This document shows, in pieces, positions 1 to 6,758 of a stretch of DNA of 34,451 bases. Origin of the DNA: Candidatus Gastranaerophilales bacterium (GTDB taxonomy: Bacteria; Cyanobacteriota; Vampirovibrionia; Gastranaerophilales; Gastranaerophilaceae). The position numbers and the translations under genes were made by a program. Positions within the stretch are counted from its first letter, which is position 1. The number at the start of each line of letters is the position of its first letter. The DNA lies in the NCBI GenBank assembly GCA_017560095.1, contig JAFYOU010000040.1, positions 1 to 34,451 on the forward strand. The letters are read 5' to 3'. The notes beneath the pieces were generated by a model. That model made no database searches, was not told the DNA's origin, and saw only the letters and a program-made list of their open reading frames with translations.

Positions 1-1121
1 GGGTTCAAATTTCAAACAAGAAAATTGGTGTAACTCGCGCTCACTTAGAAGAAGATGCTGGCAAATTAGTCCATGCCGGTGCTGCTGGGCTTTATGGTTC
101 AAGCTATTCTTTGGTTGATTTAAATCGTGCAGGAACTCCATTATTGGAAATTGTATCAGAACCCGATATGAGAAGCTCAGAAGAAGCCCGTGAATATGTT
201 GAAAATTTAAGAAGTATTTTAAGATATATTGGTGTTTGCGATGGCAACTTAGAAGAAGGCTCAATGAGGGCTGATTGTAATATTTCAATTCGTCCAATTG
301 GACAAAAAGAATTTGGCACTCGTGCTGAAATTAAAAACGTGAATAGTTTCCGTTCTTTGGTTAGAGCTATTGAATATGAATTTGTTCGACAAGCAGAAAT
401 CCTGGAAGATGGTGGAAAAGTAGTTCAGGAAACTCGCCTTTGGGATGATAATGCTGGCATAACTTCTTCAATGCGTGGAAAAGAAGACGCTCATGACTAT
501 AGATATTTCCCAGAACCAGACTTAATGCCATTGGAAATTTCTCGTGAATGGGTTGAAGAAATTAGGGCAAAAATGCCTGAACTTCCAAATGAAAAAATGG
601 AAAGATATCAAAATGCTGGTTTAAGCGAATACGATGCAAGTGTTTTGGTTGCTCAAATGGATATGGCAATGTATTTTGATGAATTATTAAAACAAGATGT
701 TGATGCCAAAACTGCTTCAAACTTCTTGATGGGTGAAGTTGCGGCATTTTTAAAGGAAGAAAAAATATCAATTAATGAATCAAAATTGACTGTTCAAAAT
801 TTTGCAAAATTGTTAGGATTATTGAAAAAAGGTACAATATCAAACAATATTGCAAAATCATTAGTAATTGATATTTTAAATACTGGTAAAGATGCCCAAG
901 CTTTAGTTGAAGAAAAAGGCTTGTCGGTAATTTCTGATGAAAGTTCAATTTTACCTATTATTCAAAAAATTATTAATGATAATCCTGAACAGGTTGCAGC
1001 TTATCGTGGTGGTAAAGATAAATTGTTTGGTTTCTTTGTAGGTCAAGCAATGAAAGAAACCAAAGGAAGAGCTAACCCTCAAATGTTAAATAAATTATTA
1101 AAAGAAGAATTAGACAAATAA
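1..1121 (+). CDS. gatB: Aspartyl/glutamyl-tRNA amidotransferase subunit B, 5'-truncated
   Basis: The reading frame is open from base 3 and its start lies outside the window. GatB is the tRNA-binding and kinase subunit of GatCAB, which converts mischarged Glu-tRNA(Gln) and Asp-tRNA(Asn) to the amidated forms in the cytoplasm. The visible part has the family signatures IGVTRAHLEEDAGKLVH and DLNRAGTPLLEIVSEPDMRS, then CNISIRP and EIKNVNSFR. The C-terminal half is the helical YqeY/GatB tail, ending in a run NPQMLNKLLKEEL. Roughly the first quarter of a normal 470-480 residue GatB is missing. A tRNA-Leu gene follows on the same strand 49 bases after the stop. The family call is certain. Confidence 0.97.
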   Translation, partial: VQISNKKIGVTRAHLEEDAGKLVHAGAAGLYGSSYSLVDLNRAGTPLLEIVSEPDMRSSEEAREYVENLRSILRYIGVCDGNLEEGSMRADCNISIRPIGQKEFGTRAEIKNVNSFRSLVRAIEYEFVRQAEILEDGGKVVQETRLWDDNAGITSSMRGKEDAHDYRYFPEPDLMPLEISREWVEEIRAKMPELPNEKMERYQNAGLSEYDASVLVAQMDMAMYFDELLKQDVDAKTASNFLMGEVAAFLKEEKISINESKLTVQNFAKLLGLLKKGTISNNIAKSLVIDILNTGKDAQALVEEKGLSVISDESSILPIIQKIINDNPEQVAAYRGGKDKLFGFFVGQAMKETKGRANPQMLNKLLKEELDK

Positions 1122-1170
1122 TTTATTTGATAGTATTATAATTATATTGAAAATTAAATGGAATTAATTT

Positions 1171-1256
1171 GCCGATGTGGCGAAATTGGTAGACGCATCA
1201 GACTCAAAATCTGACGTGGTTCACCCCACGTGCCGGTTCGAGTCCGGCCATCGGCA
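1171..1256 (+). tRNA. tRNA-Leu (anticodon CAA)
   Basis: The acceptor strands GCCGATG and CATCGGC pair perfectly. The anticodon stem TCAGA/TCTGA encloses the loop CTCAAAA, giving anticodon CAA (reads UUG). There is a long variable arm (GTGG...CCAC), as expected for a class II leucine tRNA, and a T arm GCCGG-TTCGAGT-CCGGC. The discriminator is A1256, and no CCA is encoded. A short hairpin with a T run follows. Confidence 0.97.
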
Positions 1257-1270
1257 ATTAATTATAACTA

Positions 1271-1293
1271 GACCCTTAAATGGGTCTTTTTTA
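1271..1293 (+). terminator. Intrinsic terminator after tRNA-Leu
   Basis: The stem GACCC/GGGTC (1271-1275 with 1282-1286) encloses a 6-base loop and is followed by TTTTTT. It lies 15 bases after the tRNA 3' end. Confidence 0.75.
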
Positions 1294-1369
1294 TTGCCTT
1301 ATGCCGGAGCGACCTCAAGGGTCGCCCTCTCAGAAAACTCCTTCGGACTTTTCTTCGGCAGAGTGGCCA

Positions 1370-1421
1370 TCGGCAAATTTTTCATTAAAATTCTATTACT
1401 GCTCGTTGCCTCTGGCAAGCC
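1370..1421. repeat. Direct repeat A, copy 1 (52 bp)
   Basis: Identical by eye to 1481-1532. It begins TCGGCAAATTTTTCATT and ends CTCTGGCAAGCC. The bases just before it (GGCCATCGGCAA) also match the 3' end of the tRNA-Leu gene over 12 bases. Confidence 0.9.
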
Positions 1422-1425
1422 ACAC

Positions 1426-1493
1426 CCCAAGGGTGCTTCCATTTTCTACGGCTCATTCTTCGCCTAGAAAATTTAGGGCGTCGGCAAATTTTT
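1426..1493. repeat. Direct repeat B, copy 1 (68 bp)
   Basis: Identical by eye to 1596-1663. It contains an 8-bp inverted repeat, ATTTTCTA (1441-1448) with TAGAAAAT (1465-1472), so each unit can fold into a hairpin. Its last 13 bases are the first 13 of repeat A copy 2. Confidence 0.9.
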
Positions 1494-1532
1494 CATTAAA
1501 ATTCTATTACTGCTCGTTGCCTCTGGCAAGCC
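1481..1532. repeat. Direct repeat A, copy 2 (52 bp)
   Basis: Second copy of the unit at 1370-1421, offset by 111 bases. It overlaps the end of repeat B copy 1. Confidence 0.9.
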
Positions 1533-1595
1533 CGCCGTGAACGGCACTTCAATTCTGTACGATTCGCAAAGCTCATCTACACAATTTAGTCGCAT

Positions 1596-1663
1596 CCCAA
1601 GGGTGCTTCCATTTTCTACGGCTCATTCTTCGCCTAGAAAATTTAGGGCGTCGGCAAATTTTT
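1596..1663. repeat. Direct repeat B, copy 2 (68 bp)
   Basis: Second copy of the unit at 1426-1493, offset by 170 bases, with the same internal hairpin (1611-1618 with 1635-1642). It ends two bases before the stop codon of the small minus-strand ORF at 1665. Confidence 0.9.
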
Positions 1664-1664
1664 A

Positions 1665-1775
1665 TTATTCTTGAGCAATTTGGCTTAATCTATCAAGTTC
1701 TTCTTTTGTTTGCATATTTTCTTTTGATACACCACAAACCCCTAGTGAATTTGCCAACGTTTGTAATATATTCAC
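1665..1775 (-). CDS. Possible 36-residue ORF overlapping the upstream gene's stop (GTGA)
   Basis: A GTG codon at 1775-1773 overlaps the TGA stop of the 330-residue gene by four bases (GTGA), a usual arrangement for translational coupling. The frame then runs 36 residues. The C-terminal part, ENMQTKEELDRLSQIAQE, looks like a soluble charged helix. There is no separate Shine-Dalgarno sequence and the protein is not recognised. It could instead be the broken tail of a longer upstream protein. Confidence is low because the evidence is only the overlap and the amphipathic composition. Confidence 0.35.
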   Translation of the reverse strand: MNILQTLANSLGVCGVSKENMQTKEELDRLSQIAQE

Positions 1776-2764
1776 ACCTTTTTGTTATTTATTAATTGTT
1801 TTTTCGAAATTTTATCAGAAACCAATGTCGTAAATATTGGCATAAAACCATAATAAATAAGTGCAAAAATTACAGTAGGGCGAGCAACATTTAAACCTTC
1901 AAGATACTTAGATAATTTTGGATTATCAATATTTGCATTTTTGAAATTTTCAACAAAACTATTACCTAATTTTTGAATAATTTCATCAATAGCACATCCG
2001 CCAAAAATACTTATTACTGTAGATAAAATTTTGCTTATAATTAAAGGTTTTTTCTTATTTTCTTCGATTTTTTTCGAAGACGAAGTTGCAATCACACCAC
2101 CTGCGGTCAATAAAATATCAGTCATAACAGAAGCGTTTCTTGCTATATTTTTAGAATTTTTTGAATGCTTAATTGCAAAATTTTGTGCTGGTTCAGATTC
2201 AATTATTGAAGAAATTAAATTTGTTGCCAAATCACCTTTAAAACTTACGCTGTTTTTATAAGTTTCAAATCCTTGTTTTTCAAGACTATGCACTTCTTGC
2301 TCTTTTTGTTTATTAAGTAAACCCGCAATAATAGGAATTAAAGTAACGGTAGCAATAGATTTTGGAATCGCACTTAATAAATTAGAACCCAACTTAATTG
2401 ATTGAGTTAAAAAATCAAATTGCTTTTTAGAAAGATTTTTAAATGAATTATTTTTAAAAAGTTGATCTTGATTTTCTTTTATTTTGTTAACAGCACTTTC
2501 AATAGGCAAAGATATTCCAAGTGCAACAAGTAATTTTACAAAACCAGAGGCAATTGAATCTGCACTCAATATTTTTTTATTTTCCCTGTCTGCTTTTGGT
2601 GTCATAGAAATTGCAAGAGGTCTTAGTACAACTGCAGACAAAAAAGAAACTCCTGCAGCAAAACTTGCCCCATGATCTGCAATATGTTCTAAGCTTGATA
2701 GCAAAATTTTATTATTATATAACCCATTAAAATTTTGAGCATTTTTTATTTGATTAATCCTCAC
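1772..2764 (-). CDS. Hypothetical multi-spanning membrane protein, 330 aa
   Basis: I do not recognise a named family. The first residues, MRINQIKNAQNFNGLYNN, carry the NFNG version of an N-terminal motif seen in several proteins here. They precede a predicted membrane region with about six hydrophobic stretches: near residues 33-53, 72-90, 130-152, 213-228, 245-265 and 297-317. Two glycine/alanine-rich segments (HGASFAAGVSFLSAVV and TDILLTAGGVIATSS) may be packed helices. The start is GTG, sharing an intergenic strip with the divergent pnuC, and no Shine-Dalgarno sequence is visible. A small ORF overlaps its stop codon. Function unknown; the membrane location is inferred from hydrophobicity alone. 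Confidence 0.8.
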   Translation of the reverse strand: MRINQIKNAQNFNGLYNNKILLSSLEHIADHGASFAAGVSFLSAVVLRPLAISMTPKADRENKKILSADSIASGFVKLLVALGISLPIESAVNKIKENQDQLFKNNSFKNLSKKQFDFLTQSIKLGSNLLSAIPKSIATVTLIPIIAGLLNKQKEQEVHSLEKQGFETYKNSVSFKGDLATNLISSIIESEPAQNFAIKHSKNSKNIARNASVMTDILLTAGGVIATSSSKKIEENKKKPLIISKILSTVISIFGGCAIDEIIQKLGNSFVENFKNANIDNPKLSKYLEGLNVARPTVIFALIYYGFMPIFTTLVSDKISKKQLINNKKV

Positions 2765-2779
2765 ACTTTAAATTATAAT
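2750..2779 (+). promoter_or_regulatory. Sigma-70-type promoter for pnuC, apparently leaderless
   Basis: A -35 box TTGATT (2750-2755) is separated by 18 bases from a perfect -10 box TATAAT (2774-2779). Only six bases separate the -10 box from the ATG at 2786, so transcription should begin at or next to the start codon. The -10 region AATTATAATT is a perfect palindrome, so it could also serve the divergent gene, though no good -35 box is seen on that side. Confidence 0.6.
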
Positions 2780-2785
2780 TTAAAA

Positions 2786-3487
2786 ATGAAAATTAAAAGT
2801 TTTTTATCAAAAGAATTAGAATGCTTTAGTCTTTTTGAAAAAATATTTTTTCCGACTGTAATTATATTTTTAATTTTTTCTTCTTTTATTTTAAAAGATG
2901 ATAAAATAGCACTCATTAGTGCTATTTGTGGAACTAGCTATTCTTTTTTAGCTGGGAAAGGAAAAATTTCTTGTTATTATGTCGGAGCATTAGGTACTTT
3001 TTGCTATTGTTATATTGCATATAAAAATACTCTTTTTGGAAATTTAGCACTTTATGCTTTATTTTATTTTCCAATGTATATAATAGGCTACATAAATTGG
3101 TCTAAAAATTTAAACAAAAAATCAAGAAGTATAATTAAAACTCATTTATCAAAAAAAGAAAAATTAATTTATTTTCCACTTATGTTTATTTTAATAATTC
3201 TTTTTAATTTTGTCTTGATAACATTAGGCGGAAAATTAACTTTTATAGATTCAATAACAACAATTTGTTCTATTTTTGGGCAGATATTAACAGTTAAAAG
3301 ATGCTACGAACAATGGTATATCTGGATTATAGTTAATGTTTTAACTCTAATCATGTGGATTATTGCATATGCAAATGGTTCTAATTGTTTTGCGACAGTT
3401 ATTATGTGGTTTATTTATACTTTTTTTGCATTTTATTTTTTAATAAATTGGAGAAAAGAACTTATCTCCAATGAGGATAATATTTAA
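2786..3487 (+). CDS. pnuC: PnuC-family nicotinamide mononucleotide/riboside transporter
   Basis: A 234-residue integral membrane protein with about seven hydrophobic helices. The diagnostic PnuC region is near its C-terminal half: GQILTVKRCYEQWYIWIIVN, where a conserved Gln, the Lys/Arg pair and the W-x-x-W-x-x-x-N pattern line the substrate channel. An earlier helix has the family's GYINWSKN motif. It would import NMN or nicotinamide riboside for NAD salvage. I chose the ATG at 2786, not 2735, because a promoter -10 box lies directly before it and the longer start would overlap the divergent gene. Its last 26 bases overlap the convergent gene. Substrate is not determinable from sequence alone. 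Confidence 0.85.
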   Translation: MKIKSFLSKELECFSLFEKIFFPTVIIFLIFSSFILKDDKIALISAICGTSYSFLAGKGKISCYYVGALGTFCYCYIAYKNTLFGNLALYALFYFPMYIIGYINWSKNLNKKSRSIIKTHLSKKEKLIYFPLMFILIILFNFVLITLGGKLTFIDSITTICSIFGQILTVKRCYEQWYIWIIVNVLTLIMWIIAYANGSNCFATVIMWFIYTFFAFYFLINWRKELISNEDNI

Positions 3488-3968
3488 CAATAATTAAATC
3501 ATCTGTCTCAATATTGGCATCTCCACCTTTAATTAAATTTGTCAAACTTCCAACAAAAGGAATTGGTGTTAATGCCCATTTAATAGGATACACCATTAAA
3601 GCCCAACTTCTTCCTGCTTTAATGTATTCCCCCATTAAATGAGAACTTTCTACTCCATCAATTTTAAAATTATTTAAAATAATTTCAGCTGGAAATCCAT
3701 TCATGCCCTTTGTAATAATTGTTTCAATTCTAGCTGTAGCAATTGTGCCTTTTTTAACAAATAAGCAATCATGGCAATATACATTATTTCTAACTTTTAA
3801 TTTAATTTCTTGACCTTCAAAAATCTCATCACGTGTTGAAATTTCATTCAAAACAGTCAACTTAATTGGAACATATTCTGTTGCCTTATAATTATAATCC
3901 AACTCAGCAAAAGTTTGATTAATATTAAAGAAAAAAACCATCAAAATTAAAAATAAAATTCTATTCAT
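3462..3968 (-). CDS. Exported hypothetical protein, 168 aa
   Basis: A typical signal peptide opens the protein (MNRILFLILMVFFFNINQTFA, likely cut after FA near residue 21). The mature part is beta-rich: EGQEIKLKVRNNVYCHDCLF, a paired Cys-x-x-Cys, then KKGTIATARIETIITKGMNGFPAEI and a C-terminal IIVKYYPHWR. The pattern of an added 'too-small/too-large' beta domain with GMNGFPAEI loosely recalls the C-terminal domain of VirB10/TrbI proteins, but this is a weak resemblance. It starts inside the last eight bases of the upstream exported gene, so the two form an operon. Its 3' end overlaps the convergent pnuC. Probably secreted or anchored in the periplasm; role unknown. Confidence 0.8.
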   Translation of the reverse strand: MNRILFLILMVFFFNINQTFAELDYNYKATEYVPIKLTVLNEISTRDEIFEGQEIKLKVRNNVYCHDCLFVKKGTIATARIETIITKGMNGFPAEIILNNFKIDGVESSHLMGEYIKAGRSWALMVYPIKWALTPIPFVGSLTNLIKGGDANIETDDLIIVKYYPHWR

Positions 3969-4656
3969 ATTTGAGTGCCTTTGTTGATTTTGTTCTTATT
4001 TTTTCTTTCAACATGGCTCTATTGCTCAAAGATGTTAAAAGAAAATTTTGATAATATTTATTATTTTCATATTCATTATTTTCTAAAAATTCAGGATATT
4101 TATATGTAATATATTCATAAATTATAGCCATCCTTTTTGAAGTCAAATTACTTCTTGAAATCTTGTCACTTCTTTTTTGAGGACAAGTTTTATTTATATA
4201 CGTAATCAAAGCAACGGGATTATACTTTGCTTTAACCATAAAATCAACAGCTCTTTTATCTGCAAAAACTTCAAACTTCTTTGAACTTGTAGCAACTTGA
4301 AGCGCATCAAGCCTACCTCCCCATAGGCCATTATATGATTTTATAACAAGTGCAATTTCTCTTGCCAACATTGCAGCAAGTTCATTATCATCAGAAACAT
4401 TTTTATATTGCTCACCATAAACAACAACTTGTCGCTTTGTTAATTCATCATAAATATCCAACATTCTTTTTTTATCAACATCATTGTATGCAAAAACAAC
4501 TCTTTTAGGAATTTTATTATAATTTAAAATATCAACTCCAATACTATCAATTTTTGCTTGAATAGAATTATGCTTTTGCAATTCAGATTGAATTTCATTT
4601 GCAAAAATTGGCGTAAAAAGCATTATTAATCCCAAAATAAATAATTTTAATTTCAT
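3961..4656 (-). CDS. Exported M48-peptidase-like protein lacking the HExxH histidines
   Basis: The first ~19 residues are a signal peptide (MKLKLFILGLIMLFTPIFA). The segment DDNELAAMLAREIALVIKS (residues 89-107) aligns by eye with the zinc helix of M48 peptidases, normally ENELAAVLAHEIAHV. Here both zinc histidines are replaced (R99 and L103), while the catalytic-position Glu100 remains. The following E-V-F-A-D-K-R-A-V-D (129-138) corresponds to the third-ligand motif E-x-x-A-D, and KAKYNPVAL matches the family's 'AGYDP' loop. So the fold seems kept and the zinc site lost: a pseudo-protease, perhaps a binding or scaffold protein. A Shine-Dalgarno GGAG precedes the ATG, and it is co-transcribed with the 168-residue exported protein. 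Confidence 0.75.
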   Translation of the reverse strand: MKLKLFILGLIMLFTPIFANEIQSELQKHNSIQAKIDSIGVDILNYNKIPKRVVFAYNDVDKKRMLDIYDELTKRQVVVYGEQYKNVSDDNELAAMLAREIALVIKSYNGLWGGRLDALQVATSSKKFEVFADKRAVDFMVKAKYNPVALITYINKTCPQKRSDKISRSNLTSKRMAIIYEYITYKYPEFLENNEYENNKYYQNFLLTSLSNRAMLKEKIRTKSTKALKYE

Positions 4657-4673
4657 TGAAACTCCACAATAAA

Positions 4674-4715
4674 AAAATATGTTTTATGCTTTAATATTAG
4701 CATAAAACATATTTT
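4674..4715 (-). terminator. 17-bp perfect hairpin after the pyrophosphatase gene
   Basis: AAAATATGTTTTATGCT (4674-4690) pairs perfectly with 4699-4715 across an 8-base loop. It lies 19 bases after the stop of the pyrophosphatase gene and before the next gene's RBS, and reads as a terminator on either strand because A and T runs flank both sides. Confidence 0.75.
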
Positions 4716-4733
4716 TATTTATTATGTTACATT

Positions 4734-6620
4734 TTAACTATACGCTAATTTGATAACTTCTTTGAAAAATGGTGCAATTTGTTCTTTTCTTGAAGCTACA
4801 TTTGGGATTGCCAATATATCTCTTTCTTCCGTTTTGGAATCAGTTCCTATTTTTGTAATAAAATCAGCAATTCGTTGCCCAAGCGGTACTTCTGCAATAG
4901 CAGATAATACCTCTTTATAGGTTTTACTTTCTTCGCCCTCTCGAACTTTGATTTTTTTCGCTAAAAAGTCGCTATCAGCTTTTTTTAATGCTTGTTTAAC
5001 TATTCTTTGCATTTTCTTAGATACAATTAAATATGAACATTTTTTTGCTCTATCTGTAACAATCACAACGGAGCCAAGAAGCTTCTTGTTGTTCTCATCA
5101 AATTCTTCAAGGGCTGTTTTTAGTTCTTTTTGTTTTTCCCTAAGGAAAACGTCAGCGTCTCCAAGCTTAGTTTGCGCAATTTGGATACTGCCATATTTAC
5201 CCATTTCTACAGTCTTAGAATCGTTTTTGCTTACTATATTGTAAGGAGATAAGTTTAAAACTTCAGAATCATTTTTAGACAATAATTCTTTTGCAAATTT
5301 GTCCGTATTTTTAATTCCTGCTTTTTTGGCTAATTCTTCTGCTGTATCAATATCATCTTGAGTTGTTGTAAGAGAAGTAAAATTATCCGTATCTGAAACA
5401 ATTGCGCACCATAAAAGACCTGCCATTTTTGATGGTAACTCAACTCTATTTGCCCAATATGCTTGTGCAACATTTGTTGCGTTTGCACCACAAGTACCAT
5501 ATTGCATTGTAATTCTTTCAGGTGGCTTAATACTCATTTTATGATGGTCGACAATTCCATATACTTGATCAATTGTAACACCATCCGGAGATTCTGAAAT
5601 ATTGTTATGATCAACCAAAATAAAATTATGTTTCTTTTCGGGAGCAAGAATTTCTTCCCTTGATACAAGACCCATAAACTTGTTATTTTCATCCAAAACT
5701 GGGAAAGATCCATATTTATATTTTTTTACAGTATTTAAAGCTTCATCTAAAGTTTGCGTTGCATTAAGAGAAACAACAGTTGGGCTCATTATTTTAGAAA
5801 CAGGAAGAGCTTGCTTTAATAAGCTTACGATTTGATATGTAGGAAATTCTGAACGCAAAATAACAACATTTTTCTCTTGCGCTAAACTTGCTACTTCATC
5901 TGAAACATCATCATCATAGGCAATAATTAACATTTTAGCACCTTTATTAATTGCCTCTTTTTGAATTTCTTCTCTATCTTCAACAATCACAACCGCATCT
6001 TGTAAATTAAGTCCACTAAACTTTTCCTTGGTACAAGTAGCTTCTACAATATTCCCATTTATAGTGTTTTTATCTAAAAACTCTTTATCACCTACCCTAA
6101 CCTCAGCCTCAATTAATTCTTGAACAGTACTAAAAGAAATATTATATTCTTTTAACTTTGATAAACAACCACCTTTGGATGTTTGCCTAACAAAAGCAGA
6201 TAAACTCTGCGAAGTAACCATACCAACAACATGATTATCATCATCAAGAACAGCCAAAGACTTAACTTTGTTATCATCTGTTACGTTAATAAAATCACGA
6301 ATAGTGGAGTTCTGCTTAACTGATGTTTCACTAAAACTCTTATCTTTCATTACTTCTGCAACAGTCATTCTTAAATCAGTTTTTATTGATGGACTTGAAA
6401 GACCAAAAGAACTAAGAGCAAATTCAGCTTCTCTGTTGATTTTTCCAGCTGCGACCGCCTCAAAAGTATGTCCCTTGCCTTTTTTTGCATTCTCGGCTAA
6501 ATAAGCTATTGCAACAGAAGAGGCAACAGAATCAAGATCAGGATTTTTGTGTCCCGTAATAAAATAATGAGCTCTAAAAGCAATATTATTGGTTGGATAT
6601 TTAAAAATTGGTTTTATCAT
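4734..6620 (-). CDS. ppaC: CBS-domain manganese-dependent inorganic pyrophosphatase (family II, DHH/DHHA2)
   Basis: 628 residues, in order: a DHH motif I TGHKNPDLDS (His24, Asp28, Asp30 as metal ligands), a CBS domain (~84-145), a DRTGG-like domain (~150-265), a second CBS domain (~276-327), then LVDHN (Asp337), the DHH triad (358-360), VSDTDNF (Asp410), TTTQDD and a DHHA2 domain with the substrate-binding SRKEQ (610-614). All expected catalytic residues are present. This is the regulated CBS-PPase layout, in which adenine nucleotides control hydrolysis of pyrophosphate. Unusually, about 18 extra residues precede motif I and contain N-N-I-A-F-R-A, the recurring N-terminal motif in this window. 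The SD sequence AGGTG lies inside an inverted repeat. Confidence 0.95.
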   Translation of the reverse strand: MIKPIFKYPTNNIAFRAHYFITGHKNPDLDSVASSVAIAYLAENAKKGKGHTFEAVAAGKINREAEFALSSFGLSSPSIKTDLRMTVAEVMKDKSFSETSVKQNSTIRDFINVTDDNKVKSLAVLDDDNHVVGMVTSQSLSAFVRQTSKGGCLSKLKEYNISFSTVQELIEAEVRVGDKEFLDKNTINGNIVEATCTKEKFSGLNLQDAVVIVEDREEIQKEAINKGAKMLIIAYDDDVSDEVASLAQEKNVVILRSEFPTYQIVSLLKQALPVSKIMSPTVVSLNATQTLDEALNTVKKYKYGSFPVLDENNKFMGLVSREEILAPEKKHNFILVDHNNISESPDGVTIDQVYGIVDHHKMSIKPPERITMQYGTCGANATNVAQAYWANRVELPSKMAGLLWCAIVSDTDNFTSLTTTQDDIDTAEELAKKAGIKNTDKFAKELLSKNDSEVLNLSPYNIVSKNDSKTVEMGKYGSIQIAQTKLGDADVFLREKQKELKTALEEFDENNKKLLGSVVIVTDRAKKCSYLIVSKKMQRIVKQALKKADSDFLAKKIKVREGEESKTYKEVLSAIAEVPLGQRIADFITKIGTDSKTEERDILAIPNVASRKEQIAPFFKEVIKLAYS

Positions 6621-6625
6621 TTCAA

Positions 6626-6650
6626 CACCTGCATTGTTTTAAAACAGGTG
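6626..6650 (-). promoter_or_regulatory. Inverted repeat that could mask the ppaC ribosome binding site
   Basis: CACCTG (6626-6631) and CAGGTG (6645-6650) are 13 bases apart, directly before the ppaC start codon. On the mRNA, the copy next to the start (CAGGTG) contains the only Shine-Dalgarno candidate, AGGTG, six bases before ATG. Folding would pair it. It could equally be a protein operator. Confidence 0.45.
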
Positions 6651-6758
6651 AAAATTTATTTTTGCTATTTATATTTATAAAAAATTATTATTTGTTATTT
6701 TAAATTTTTTTTATAAATATGCATATTTTAATACAGCAATATAATATATACCAAACAC

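Larger units (their letters stand above)
1294..1664. other. Non-coding tract of nested direct repeats, richer in G+C than its surroundings
   Basis: This roughly 370-base tract has no credible gene. It contains two interleaved repeat families (A and B, listed separately), each present twice. The string TCGGCAAATTTTT occurs three times, at 1370, 1481 and 1651, always at the end or start of a unit. The two long open frames across the tract start inside or just after the tRNA and show no protein-like pattern. Base composition is visibly less AT-rich than other spacers in the window. It looks like the remains of a dispersed intergenic repeat. Confidence 0.7.

Noticed and set aside
1177-1540. Two overlapping plus-strand open frames (96 and 86 aa)
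   Set aside because: They start within or just after the tRNA-Leu gene and run through repeated non-coding DNA; their sequences repeat because the DNA repeats, with no RBS.
1370-1663. CRISPR-like array
   Set aside because: Only two copies of each unit, with unequal spacing, overlapping units and no cas genes.
2735-2785. Upstream ATG for pnuC
   Set aside because: It lies within the start of the divergent gene and upstream of the best promoter -10 box; the 17 extra residues are not PnuC-like.
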